A stretch of DNA of 18,403 nt from Leptolyngbyaceae cyanobacterium M65_K2018_010. GTDB taxonomy: Bacteria > Cyanobacteriota > Cyanobacteriia > Phormidesmidales > Phormidesmidaceae. How positions within the stretch are numbered: the stretch's first letter is position 1; every line of letters starts with the position of its first letter. Shown here in pieces: positions 6,813 through 14,511 of the stretch. Both the position numbers and the translations under genes were made by a program. The stretch is from contig DVEE01000358.1 of assembly GCA_015295885.1 (NCBI GenBank), positions 1 through 18,403 on the forward strand. The letters run 5' to 3'. The notes under the pieces are model-generated. The model did no database searches. It worked only from the letters and a program-made list of their open reading frames with translations, and was not told the DNA's origin.

Positions 6813-7634
6813 ATGCAAGAGCCCACTCGCTCAGACCTGCCCTCTCCTGCTCAGGTATCCTGGCCCATCCTCAGTACCGAAAACCTCAGCATTTACTATG
6901 GCGATTTTCTGGCCCTCCGGGATGTCACCATGGCTATTCCCGAGCGCAAGATCACCGCCTTAATTGGGCCTTCAGGCTGTGGCAAAAGTACTCTACTGCG
7001 CTGCTTTAACCGCCTGAACGATTTAATCGACGGCTTTCGCATCCAGGGCCAGGTCTTTTACTACAAGCAGGACCTCTACGGTGAAACCGTAGACGCGGTT
7101 CAGGTGCGACGCCGGATTGGTATGGTCTTTCAACAGCCGAATCCCTTCCCCAAATCGATCTACGACAATATCGCCTTTGGCGCTCGCGCTTTAGGTCTAC
7201 AGGTGGACCTGGATGAACTGGTGGAGCGTTCCCTGCGGCAGGCAGTCCTGTGGGATGAGGTCAAGGACAAACTCAAAACCAATGGCCTGGAATTATCGGG
7301 TGGGCAACAACAACGCCTCTGTATTGCCCGCGCCATCTCAATTAAGCCCGATGTGATTTTAATGGATGAGCCCTGTGCCTCCCTGGACCCAATCTCGACC
7401 CTGAAAATTGAGGAGCTACTGCGGGACCTGGCCCAGGAATACACCATTGTCACGGTTACCCACAACATGCAGCAGGCCTCCCGGATCGCGGACTTTACGG
7501 CCTTTTTCAATGCCCAGGCCGATGAGAAGGGCAAACGCAGCGGCTACCTGGTGGAGTATGGCACCACGGATCAGATTTTCCAAGATCCCCAGGAAGAAGC
7601 GACTCGGCGATACGTCAGTGGCCAGTTTGGGTGA
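6813..7634 (+). CDS. pstB: Phosphate ABC transporter ATP-binding protein PstB
   Basis: 273 residues, 35 bases after pstA. It is the ATPase that powers phosphate import through PstC/PstA. Motifs in order: Walker A GPSGCGKST (52-60), the PstB-typical LRCFNRLNDLIDGFRIQG, the Q-loop MVFQQPNPFPKSIYDN (104-119), the signature LSGGQQQR (161-168), Walker B VILMDEP (181-187) and the switch histidine in TVTHNM (H217). The C-terminus (YLVEYGTTDQIFQDP, then the closing RRYVSGQFG) is that of full-length PstB, so the gene is intact. The segment between switch region and C-terminus (FFNAQADEKGKRSG) is slightly longer than in E. coli PstB. Immediately after the TGA stop (7632-7634) the sequence becomes the inverted 5' part of an acr3 gene. 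The junction therefore falls just past pstB without damaging it. No terminator hairpin is visible between them. Confidence 0.96.
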   Translation: MQEPTRSDLPSPAQVSWPILSTENLSIYYGDFLALRDVTMAIPERKITALIGPSGCGKSTLLRCFNRLNDLIDGFRIQGQVFYYKQDLYGETVDAVQVRRRIGMVFQQPNPFPKSIYDNIAFGARALGLQVDLDELVERSLRQAVLWDEVKDKLKTNGLELSGGQQQRLCIARAISIKPDVILMDEPCASLDPISTLKIEELLRDLAQEYTIVTVTHNMQQASRIADFTAFFNAQADEKGKRSGYLVEYGTTDQIFQDPQEEATRRYVSGQFG

Positions 7635-7640
7635 AGCCGT

Positions 7641-7951
<311 letters not shown>

Positions 7952-8035
7952 GGCGTATCCGGCGGGCATTCCAAGGTAACCCGGCTGGGTTAACGCTGGG
8001 ATAACTCTGGGGCGGAGGCAAGACGGAAGCGGAAC

Positions 8036-8920
8036 CTAGGGGTTACAAAAGCTACACTGACCAGGATCCGCCATCTGCAGGCCGGTGGGAAACAGCACCT
8101 CCTGTTCGTGGCAGCACTGGAGGCAGCGATACACCCACCGGTGGGTGAGGGCCGTCGGCAAGCCACAGCTGGCACAGGGTAAGCCGGGTAGGCGGCGGGT
8201 GACATCAAAGCCGGGCCACCCGCACGCCGGGCAGGCTTGCTGAAACTTTTGGACCAGGTTGCAGGCCGCCTGTGCAATCACAGCCATGCGGGAGGGATTG
8301 AGGTGGGCTCGCATATCGGTTTCCAACCATAGGCTGCCCTGGGCAGCTAGAAGTTGACTGACAATGCGCCGCAGGCTGGCCTCGTCCTGGATGCCCTTAT
8401 GCAGGGTATCCGAGTCCATGGAGTTAGCACTGGGCCGGACCACCAGGGCATGGCTGGGGAATTGCACCGAGGCGGCAAACTGCAGAGCCTCCGCTAGGGT
8501 GGTGACGGTAGTTTGACCGTAGTTGGTGGCTGTCGAAACCGCTTCGCCGACTAACTCTAGGCCCGAGGGTCGGTCGATTAAAACGATGAGTTCGCGATCG
8601 CAGGCCACCCAGGGCACAGCGGGATCGGGTCCAAAGGCCCCCTCGCTGGCCAGGCCGATGGAGCAGCCGGTGAGATCCATGGCGGCCAGAGCCTTTTGCC
8701 GGGCCGCCTCCAGTTGGGAACCCGCCCTGGGAATATCGCGGGTAAAGGTGCCAAAGCGATCGGAATCAAACCCGGTGGGCAGAATGGTTTGGAGCCCGAG
8801 TCCGGCGGCGACCGCCGGGGCGATGACCTGCTCCTTGCCATGCATGGTGGCCACCACCGCCGTTTGTCCGGCTAGGGAAATGGAGGTTGCCTTCATCGCT
8901 GATCGGTCTTGCTGCGCCAT
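8036..8920 (-). CDS. DUF6671-type protein with C-terminal zinc ribbon
   Basis: 294 residues. The body is alpha/beta-like, with TAVVATMHGKEQVIAPAV near the start, FGTFTRDIPRAGSQLEAAR, then ALAAMDLTGCSIGLASEGAF and PWVACDRELIVLIDR. The last 65 or so residues hold four Cys pairs: CPACG, CASCG, CLQCC and CSFC, enough for two structural zinc sites. The order and motifs fit the bacterial family I know as DUF6671; no function is established and I infer none. It starts 23 bases after the tatA stop on the same strand, so the two are probably cotranscribed. ATG 8920 is preceded closely by GAGGT; an alternative ATG lies at 8896. The gene has typical host base composition and one HIP1 octamer (8594-8601), so it looks native. 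Confidence 0.75.
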   Translation of the reverse strand: MAQQDRSAMKATSISLAGQTAVVATMHGKEQVIAPAVAAGLGLQTILPTGFDSDRFGTFTRDIPRAGSQLEAARQKALAAMDLTGCSIGLASEGAFGPDPAVPWVACDRELIVLIDRPSGLELVGEAVSTATNYGQTTVTTLAEALQFAASVQFPSHALVVRPSANSMDSDTLHKGIQDEASLRRIVSQLLAAQGSLWLETDMRAHLNPSRMAVIAQAACNLVQKFQQACPACGWPGFDVTRRLPGLPCASCGLPTALTHRWVYRCLQCCHEQEVLFPTGLQMADPGQCSFCNP

Positions 8921-8943
8921 ACCTCAAAAACCCTAGGGCTGGT

Positions 8944-9141
8944 CTACCGATAGACATCGGCATCTTCCGCATCGTCGTAGGCCTCGAGTTCCTCCGGCGG
9001 GGAGGCGGTGTTCATTTCCTCCTTAAAGCCCCGCAGGGTCTTCCCCAGGGCACTGCCCAACTGGGGTATTTTCTTGGGGCCAAAGATCAAGATAGCCACC
9101 CCAATCACAAGGGCCACCTCAGGCCAGCCTAAATTAAACAT
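8944..9141 (-). CDS. tatA: Twin-arginine translocase subunit TatA/TatE
   Basis: 65 residues, a normal length for a small TatA. The layout is diagnostic: a short N-terminus (MFNLGWPE), one membrane helix (VALVIGVAILIFGP) with the conserved FGP hinge, and an amphipathic helix KKIPQLGSALGKTLRGFKEE with the usual PxLG pattern, then an acidic tail (PPEELEAYDDAEDADVY). TatA multimers form the conduit for folded, twin-arginine-tagged proteins across the cytoplasmic or thylakoid membrane. The polar residue of the first helix is Glu8 (WPE), as in many cyanobacterial TatA proteins. It is the first gene of a two-gene minus-strand unit with the DUF6671 gene. tatB and tatC are not in the window. The divergent promoter region toward the TPR gene contains an 8-bp inverted repeat at 9180-9206. 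Confidence 0.92.
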   Translation of the reverse strand: MFNLGWPEVALVIGVAILIFGPKKIPQLGSALGKTLRGFKEEMNTASPPEELEAYDDAEDADVYR

Positions 9142-9179
9142 AGTTATGCCTGGAATGTTGAGTCAGCATGAGTCTACAG

Positions 9180-9206
9180 GAATTTCAGGGGTCAGACTTG
9201 AAATTC
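9180..9206. promoter_or_regulatory. Inverted repeat in the tatA / TPR divergent promoter region
   Basis: GAATTTCA (9180-9187) and TGAAATTC (9199-9206) form a perfect 8-bp inverted repeat with an 11-base spacer. It sits about 40 bp upstream of tatA and 95 bp upstream of the TPR gene. Position and dyad symmetry suit a regulator binding site shared by two divergent genes. No regulator can be named. Confidence 0.4.
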
Positions 9207-9301
9207 AAGGCTTTCAAATCTGGATTCTCCCATGTTTAGTCTAGGCTGAGGAAGTAGGCCTGGGCAGGTCCAGGGCAGATCGCTATGCTGTAAGGCAGTG
9301 T

Positions 9302-11158
9302 ATGCTGCTGCCCCTAACCATGGCCCAACGCTACGAAGACCTCATAGAAACCATTGTAACGACCACCCTGAAGGGCAAAATTCAGTCGAAGCAACAGGTC
9401 TACCGCCTACTGCAGGAGGGCATTCAGCCCGGTAGCGGTGAACTTTTTGAGCGCGCCCTGCAAGCGGCTCTAACTCGGGTTGAGCAGGACTTGACTAGCC
9501 TGGATGAACTCAAACAGGCCAAGGCACTGCGCCAGCAGCGGGCCCTCACCATGATCGAGGCTGAGTGGCAACACTGGCAAGCCGATAACCAGGCCAGCGC
9601 AGCGTTAGCGAAGGCTGCAGCGGCAATTCTAGAGGGCCCCCCTGGGGATCGGCTGTCCCACCTGTTAGCGGCCCTAGACCCGAACCAGGATCATCCCCTA
9701 GACCGCGACCAACTCGGGCCGTTGGCCCAAGCCCTAGAGCAGGCAGATGGGGCCGAGGCAACCTCACCGGCCTTAGCTAGTTTGGCCCGGGGACTGAACC
9801 AGGGTTTGAGCGCTTGGCAAGAGCTAGAGGCAGAGGTGGTGGGCTGGCTCTATGACCAGGCCCAACAATCCCTAGGCTTTGGCCAACGTCAAGGTCAAAC
9901 CGGGCCCTGGTACTACTGGAGTCAACGGGTCACGGCCCCTGCACTCAAAGCTCTCCTGGGGGATCTGGCCCTCCACCAGGCGGTCACACCCACCGCTCTG
10001 GCCGCCCCTATGGCCGTCGAAGACTGGGTCGCCTGGGCGGTGGTCTTGCCCCGGTTGCAACGGGCGTTGGTGAACTGGTTTGACCACCAGCCCTACGATG
10101 CCAAGGCCGGTAAGCGTCTGTCGATCGCCAGTTTTCTGAGTTTTGCTGTGGTTTGGGGTCAAATTTCCCATCGCCTCCACCAGTTGGGGCAGAGGGAGCT
10201 GGCCCAGGGTTCCTTTCAGGTCCTATTGCAGGGCTTGCGACAATTTGCCAGCCAGTCCTACTTTCCCCTCTATGGGGGGCTATTTACCGCGCTCTCGGGA
10301 GAATCTCTGCGAACCCTGCTGGATTACCTCGATCAGCCCCTGCGGGAGCTTCCTAACACGGCAGCCAAGGCCAGAATTCTGACCCTGCTAGGGTATTCCC
10401 AACGGGCCATGGGCCACTACGCCCAGGCCCAACAGTTTCATCAACTCGCCCTGGACATTGCCCGCGCCGCCCAGGATTTAGCCTGCGAAGTGGCTAGCCT
10501 GAACCATCTGAGTCGGACCCGGGTCCTGGAGCAAGACTTTGAAGCCGCCCTGGACTACAGCCAACGGGCCTTGATTCTGGCCCGCCAGTCCGGCGATCGC
10601 AGCGGTCAGGCCAATGCCCTCGCGAATTTGGGCTACAGCCAGGTGGCCCAGGGCCAGGGCACACTGCTAGAGCCATCATCCTACGAGGCGGTGTTGGGCT
10701 ATCTGGAGCAGGGCTTAGCCCTTTCAGAACAGGTGGGCGATCGCCCGAGTCAGGCGCTATGCGCCAATAGTTTGGGCATTGCTCAGCTGAAACTAGGACA
10801 GTCCAGTCAGGCGGTGGCGTCGCTTACCGCCGGGTTGCAGGTAGCGCAGGCAATTGGCGATCGCTACCTGATGGCCTCTAACTTTGCCCACCTAGCCGCC
10901 GCCTACCAGGACCAGGGCCACCTGGACCTCGCCGTGTTGAATGGCTGCCTGGGTATGTACCTGTTCTATCAGATTGAGTCCGATAACTGGCGCCAGCCCG
11001 CGGCGATCCTCAGCATCCTCTACGGCCAATTGGGTGCAGAGCCCTTTCAGCAACTTCTAGCAGACCACCGCCGGCAGTTTTTGGCGGTGATTGGGGTAGA
11101 CGGCTACGACTATCTGTTGCCCTTACTCACCCGCTACCGTGAGTCCCTAGCCTCCTAG
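9302..11158 (+). CDS. TPR-repeat protein, cyanobacterial type
   Basis: 618 residues from ATG 9302, or 612 from ATG 9320 (MAQRYEDLIETIVTTTLKGK), which looks the more natural family start. The N-terminal third is Gln/Ala/Leu-rich and helical. It begins with a segment I associate with conserved cyanobacterial proteins: LKGKIQSKQQVYRLLQEGI then PGSGELFERAL. Residues 330-590 hold at least five TPR units of the variant seen in signalling scaffolds: ILTLLGYSQRAMGHYAQAQQ, EVASLNHLSRTRVLEQDFEA, GQANALANLGYSQVAQGQGT, SQALCANSLGIAQLKLGQSS and LMASNFAHLAAAYQDQGHLD. Three of these follow a GDR tripeptide encoded by a HIP1 octamer. No enzyme domain, signal peptide or membrane helix is seen, so a cytosolic protein-protein scaffold is likely; the partner is unknown. 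A hairpin just downstream probably ends transcription. Confidence 0.85.
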   Translation: MLLPLTMAQRYEDLIETIVTTTLKGKIQSKQQVYRLLQEGIQPGSGELFERALQAALTRVEQDLTSLDELKQAKALRQQRALTMIEAEWQHWQADNQASAALAKAAAAILEGPPGDRLSHLLAALDPNQDHPLDRDQLGPLAQALEQADGAEATSPALASLARGLNQGLSAWQELEAEVVGWLYDQAQQSLGFGQRQGQTGPWYYWSQRVTAPALKALLGDLALHQAVTPTALAAPMAVEDWVAWAVVLPRLQRALVNWFDHQPYDAKAGKRLSIASFLSFAVVWGQISHRLHQLGQRELAQGSFQVLLQGLRQFASQSYFPLYGGLFTALSGESLRTLLDYLDQPLRELPNTAAKARILTLLGYSQRAMGHYAQAQQFHQLALDIARAAQDLACEVASLNHLSRTRVLEQDFEAALDYSQRALILARQSGDRSGQANALANLGYSQVAQGQGTLLEPSSYEAVLGYLEQGLALSEQVGDRPSQALCANSLGIAQLKLGQSSQAVASLTAGLQVAQAIGDRYLMASNFAHLAAAYQDQGHLDLAVLNGCLGMYLFYQIESDNWRQPAAILSILYGQLGAEPFQQLLADHRRQFLAVIGVDGYDYLLPLLTRYRESLAS

Positions 11159-11170
11159 GTAGGCCCTTAG

Positions 11171-11209
11171 AGCCCCCTCCCCTGGGACTCGTGGCCAGGA
11201 GGCGGGGCT
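11171..11209 (+). terminator. Stem-loop after the TPR gene, likely terminator
   Basis: AGCCCCCTCCCCTGG (11171-11185) pairs with CCAGGAGGCGGGGCT (11195-11209), with about 12 of 15 positions pairing and a 9-base loop. It begins 12 bases after the TPR stop. There is no clean T-run, only TTGATTTG further on, so efficiency as an intrinsic terminator is uncertain. Confidence 0.55.
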
Positions 11210-11212
11210 GGC

Positions 11213-11240
11213 TTGATTTGCCGGGTCTTTCCTCTACTAT
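11213..11240 (+). promoter_or_regulatory. Probable promoter of the DUF2996 gene
   Basis: TTGATT (11213-11218) and TACTAT (11235-11240) are separated by 16 bases and lie about 75 bp upstream of ATG 11315, a good match to the housekeeping sigma-70 type consensus. A TCTTTC (11226-11231) / GAAAGA (11243-11248) inverted pair straddles the -10 and could be an operator. Confidence 0.5.
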
Positions 11241-11314
11241 TAGAAAGAAGGGCCGAACACCATACCTGGCCCAATGGCGATATTATTCTCTTGCTGATTT
11301 AAGGGCTGTGCTTT

Positions 11315-11821
11315 ATGGCTGACGAAAAAACCCCTGAAACTGCCCCTGCTACGGAGTCGGCAGCGGCTACCCCTGACTCCCTAGCGGCTCAATCGGCGGC
11401 GGCTCCTAAGGCGGCCCCCAAGACCCCAGCTAAAAAAGAAAAGCCACCCGCGGTGGAAGATAAGCCCTTTACCGACTTTATTCGACAGGACTTTTTACCC
11501 AGTCTGGAAACGGCCCTGAAGGACAAGGGCATTCGCGATATTCAGTTGAGTTTTGACCAAGCGCCCTTGGCCGTCTTTGGCGTCACCGATGGGTCACCTT
11601 ACTGGCAGGTGAAGGGGCAATGGGGGGGGGATCGCCAGTTCAACATCGCCTTTACTAAGGACAGCATCGCCAGCCCTAAGTTGTTCTACTGCTCCGATCG
11701 GGGTTCCCAACCCAGCACCCTTGAACAGTTCATGGGGGATGAACGTAAGATCACCCTGGATCTGATGGTGCTGTATACCCTGCAACGGCTGAATGGCCAA
11801 AAATGGCTAGTGCGCAACTAA
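11315..11821 (+). CDS. DUF2996 family protein
   Basis: 168 residues. Residues 1-50 are a low-complexity Ala/Pro/Lys linker (SAAAPKAAPKTPAKKEKPPA). The conserved domain then runs from VEDKPFTDFIRQDFLPSLE through SFDQAPLAVFGVTDG, YWQVKGQWGGDRQFNIAFTK, and ends STLEQFMGDERKITLDLMVL with YTLQRLNGQKWLVRN. This domain is one I recognise as DUF2996, a family found mainly in cyanobacteria and plastids and of unproven function. No signal peptide or membrane helix is visible, so it is probably soluble. It stands as a single gene with its own promoter and is native in base composition. A run of eight Gs (about 11623-11630) lies inside the coding frame and is a possible slippage or sequencing hotspot, but the frame is intact. 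Confidence 0.8.
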   Translation: MADEKTPETAPATESAAATPDSLAAQSAAAPKAAPKTPAKKEKPPAVEDKPFTDFIRQDFLPSLETALKDKGIRDIQLSFDQAPLAVFGVTDGSPYWQVKGQWGGDRQFNIAFTKDSIASPKLFYCSDRGSQPSTLEQFMGDERKITLDLMVLYTLQRLNGQKWLVRN

Positions 11822-11983
11822 ATCCCCTTGGCCGAGGTCAACATTGCGATTTCTAGTTAATCGTTGCAGAACGTTGCTGTAGGCCACGGCGGGGTGAGAT
11901 TTCTCAGATACTAGGGGGCAAGGCCGCTAGGAAACTCCTGGATCGCCTCCCTGGTAAGAACGCCCCCTGGGGGACAGCGCCCC

Positions 11984-13351
11984 ATGACCGATCCCATGGT
12001 TCCCCTGACTCCAGCCGAGCGGCTGGCCAAAGCTGAACAGCCCCTGGTCGATTCCCTGCGGTTGCACCGGCTCTACGGCGGCAAACTGCAAACGGCGCTG
12101 CGCTGCCCGGTGAGGGATTTGGGGGACTTTGCCCTGTGGTACAGTCCGGGGGTGGCGGCTCCCTGCCAAGCGATCGCAGCCCATCCTGAGCAAATCTACG
12201 ATTACACCCACAAATGGAACACGGTGGCGATCGTCTCCGATGGTACGCGGGTGCTGGGTTTGGGCGATATTGGCCCCAGGGCGGCCCTGCCGGTGATGGA
12301 AGGCAAAGCCCTGCTGTACAAGTACCTGGGGGGTATCGATGCCTGGCCCCTGGTGCTGGACACCAAGGATCCCCACCGCCTGATCCAAACGGTGCTGGTT
12401 TTGCAGACAGGCTTTGGTGGCATCAATCTAGAAGATATTGCCCAACCCAAGTGCTTTCGGGTGCTGGACATGCTCAGGCAGCAGGCAGAAATCCCGGTCT
12501 GGCACGACGACCAGCAGGGCACCGCCACCGCCATTCTGGCCGGGTTAATGAATGCCCTGGCCTGGGTGGGGAAAGCCCTGCCCGATGTGGCCATTGCCTT
12601 TATTGGTGCCGGTGCGGCTAATATTGCCTGCGCCCGCCTCATCTTTGCCGCTGGCGCTGACCCGGGCCGCTGCTTCATGGTCGATAGCCAGGGCATTCTT
12701 CATAGTCAGCGGCAGGACATCCAAAAGCGCAAGGCCGAGTTCGTCGATAAGTGGAAGTTTTGCCAACTGACCAATCGAGAGCAACGGCAGGGGGGCATCG
12801 CCGCCGCGATGGCCGGGGCCGACGTGGTGATTGCCCTCTCCCATCCCGGCCCCGGCACCATCCAGCCCGATTGGGTCCGAACCATGGCCGCCGGGGCCAT
12901 TGTGTTTGCCTGTGCCAACCCCACCCCTGAGATCTGGCCCTGGGAAGCCACCGCCGCTGGGGCAGCCGTGGTGGCTACGGGGCGCAGCGACTTTCCCAAT
13001 CAGGTGAACAACTCCCTGGTATTTCCCGGCGTGTTTCGGGGAGCTTTGGATGTGCGAGCCAGAGCAATTACCGATCAGATGTGTCTCGCCGCCGCCCAGA
13101 CCCTGGCCCAGGGGGCAGCCCAAACCGGCATTCAAGCCGAGCGCATCCTACCCACCATGGAGGATTGGGGGATTTTTCCCCAGGTGGCTGCCGCGGTGGC
13201 GGTGAAAGCAGTAGACCAGGGCTTAGCCCAACGCCCGCTGAGCTATGACCAGGCCTATGACCAGGCCACCACCCTGATTGGGAATGCCCGGCAGCTCACC
13301 CAACTGATGATGGCCGCCGGTCTCATTGCCCCGGATCCTAGCCATGGTTGA
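11984..13351 (+). CDS. Malic enzyme (malate dehydrogenase, decarboxylating)
   Basis: 455 residues. It converts malate to pyruvate and CO2 with reduction of NAD(P)+. N-terminal malic domain: Tyr53 in LWYSPGVAAPC, GLGDIGPRAALPVMEGKALL (GLGDIGP at 92-98, catalytic Lys108), INLEDI (metal ligands E150, D151) and HDDQQGTA (D175, D176), with WNTVAIVSDGTRVLG before it. NAD-binding domain: FIGAGAAN (207-214), then the usual IFACANPTPE and GRSDFPNQVNNSLVFPGVFR. The length is that of the short bacterial NAD-type enzyme without the phosphotransacetylase extension of MaeB. Coenzyme preference cannot be fixed by eye. Start ATG 11984 has GGGGGA about 9 bases upstream. The stop overlaps the next gene start by 8 bases, so the two are translationally coupled. 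In cyanobacteria malic enzyme supplies pyruvate from malate; a pyruvate kinase-like gene lies at the left end of the window but is not linked. Confidence 0.93.
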   Translation: MTDPMVPLTPAERLAKAEQPLVDSLRLHRLYGGKLQTALRCPVRDLGDFALWYSPGVAAPCQAIAAHPEQIYDYTHKWNTVAIVSDGTRVLGLGDIGPRAALPVMEGKALLYKYLGGIDAWPLVLDTKDPHRLIQTVLVLQTGFGGINLEDIAQPKCFRVLDMLRQQAEIPVWHDDQQGTATAILAGLMNALAWVGKALPDVAIAFIGAGAANIACARLIFAAGADPGRCFMVDSQGILHSQRQDIQKRKAEFVDKWKFCQLTNREQRQGGIAAAMAGADVVIALSHPGPGTIQPDWVRTMAAGAIVFACANPTPEIWPWEATAAGAAVVATGRSDFPNQVNNSLVFPGVFRGALDVRARAITDQMCLAAAQTLAQGAAQTGIQAERILPTMEDWGIFPQVAAAVAVKAVDQGLAQRPLSYDQAYDQATTLIGNARQLTQLMMAAGLIAPDPSHG

Positions 13352-14327
13352 TGCGCCAATGCTGGATTTAATCATCATTGGCGGCGGCCCAGCCGGGTTA
13401 TCCGCAGCCCTTCAGGCCCTTCACAAACGGCTAGAGGTGCGATTGGTGACTCGCCACCTGGGGGGCAAGACCAACCGCCGCCTGCAGTTGCCGGGGCCGC
13501 CTCCCCCCCTGATGATTACCGGCGAAGACCTGGTGGATCGCTTTTTAGCTGAAATCACCTATCTTGATTTCCTACACCTGGCCGCGGAAGTGGATCAGGT
13601 CAGCCCCCTCGCCCAAGGCTACCGGGTTCGGGTGCGTCCGGGCCCCGGCGATGGTCGCGCCGATCAACCCCTTCCCCCGGAAGGCTACCAGGCGCGAGCC
13701 GTGATTGTGGCCACGGGCACCCAGCCCCAGCGGCTCAATCTGCCGGGGGAACAGCAGTTCTACATGCGGGGGCTCTGCTATAGCGCCATGACCTATGCCC
13801 CGTGGTTTATGGATCGCACCGCCATGGTCATCGGTGATGGTCCCTTGGCGCTGCTGTCTGCCCTGGAATTAGCCCTAATTGCCCAACGGGTCATCCTGGT
13901 GGCGACCACCGCCACGGCCCTGGCCAGTCCCCTGGGCCAACGGTTGCAAGCGCTACAGAACGTGGTGGTAAAGGCGGGCTATCAGCCCCAGGCGGTGGAG
14001 GGAGATGACTTCGCCCGGCGCCTGATTGTCACTGGACCCACCGGGCGCGAGGTGCTAGAGGCCGATGGTATTTTTGTCGAACGGGGACTACGGCCCTACT
14101 CCGACTGCGTGGCTGGGCTGGTGGAGCGATCGCCCGATGGATACATTTTGGTCGATGCCCACAATCGCACCTCAAGCCCTGGTATTTTCGCCGCCGGGGA
14201 TGTCACCCAGGTCCATAGGGAGCAGGTTCTCATTGCGATCGGAGAAGGCGCTAAAGCGGCCCTGGCCGCCCATGAGTATCTGCTGACCCAGGAGCCACCG
14301 GTGAGTCCCTCCGCCCAGATCCACTGA
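13344..14327 (+). CDS. Thioredoxin-reductase-like FAD/NAD(P) oxidoreductase lacking CxxC
   Basis: About 327 residues from ATG 13344, which overlaps the malic enzyme stop (ATGGTTGA); a TTG at 13326 or ATG at 13359 are alternatives. It has the thioredoxin reductase fold: FAD-binding IIGGGPAGLSAA near residue 12, AVIVATGTQPQRLNLPGE, a second nucleotide-binding motif VIGDGPLALLSALELA (162-177, with GDG in place of GGG), and the C-terminal FAD motif SSPGIFAAGDV (about 277-287). Where true thioredoxin reductases carry the redox pair CAxC, it reads GLCYSAMTYAPW, with only one cysteine (about C145). It therefore probably does not reduce thioredoxin by the standard dithiol route. It could be a TrxR-like ferredoxin/flavodoxin reductase or another flavin enzyme. 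Coupling to malic enzyme, an NAD(P)H producer, suggests it uses the reductant made there; this is inference. Confidence 0.8.
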   Translation: MVDAPMLDLIIIGGGPAGLSAALQALHKRLEVRLVTRHLGGKTNRRLQLPGPPPPLMITGEDLVDRFLAEITYLDFLHLAAEVDQVSPLAQGYRVRVRPGPGDGRADQPLPPEGYQARAVIVATGTQPQRLNLPGEQQFYMRGLCYSAMTYAPWFMDRTAMVIGDGPLALLSALELALIAQRVILVATTATALASPLGQRLQALQNVVVKAGYQPQAVEGDDFARRLIVTGPTGREVLEADGIFVERGLRPYSDCVAGLVERSPDGYILVDAHNRTSSPGIFAAGDVTQVHREQVLIAIGEGAKAALAAHEYLLTQEPPVSPSAQIH

Positions 14328-14369
14328 TCCCCGCAACTGGATCTGTTAAACCAGCTAATAAATCAGCTA

Positions 14370-14412
14370 AATCTGCGTTCTGGGAACTGTAGGCCAGCCG
14401 CAGATTGGCCTA
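14370..14412. terminator. Competing hairpins between convergent genes
   Basis: Two perfect inverted repeats overlap here. AATCTGCG (14370-14377) pairs with CGCAGATT (14399-14406), and TAGGCCA (14390-14396) pairs with TGGCCTA (14406-14412) across a 9-base loop. They share bases and cannot both form. The region separates the convergent flavoprotein gene and arsJ, so a bidirectional terminator is the simplest reading. No long T-tract is present. Confidence 0.5.
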
Positions 14413-14511
14413 GACCGCCGGGACAGACCCCTGGTTTCTGAGTGGCCGTTCTCACACCATGACGCCCATTCTGATCGAGAAATTGGGGTTATAGCCTACT
14501 GGACCGATGCT

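Noticed and set aside
12545..13135. A 196-codon minus-strand frame inside the malic enzyme gene
   Set aside because: Gly/His-rich antisense shadow of a fully conserved enzyme.
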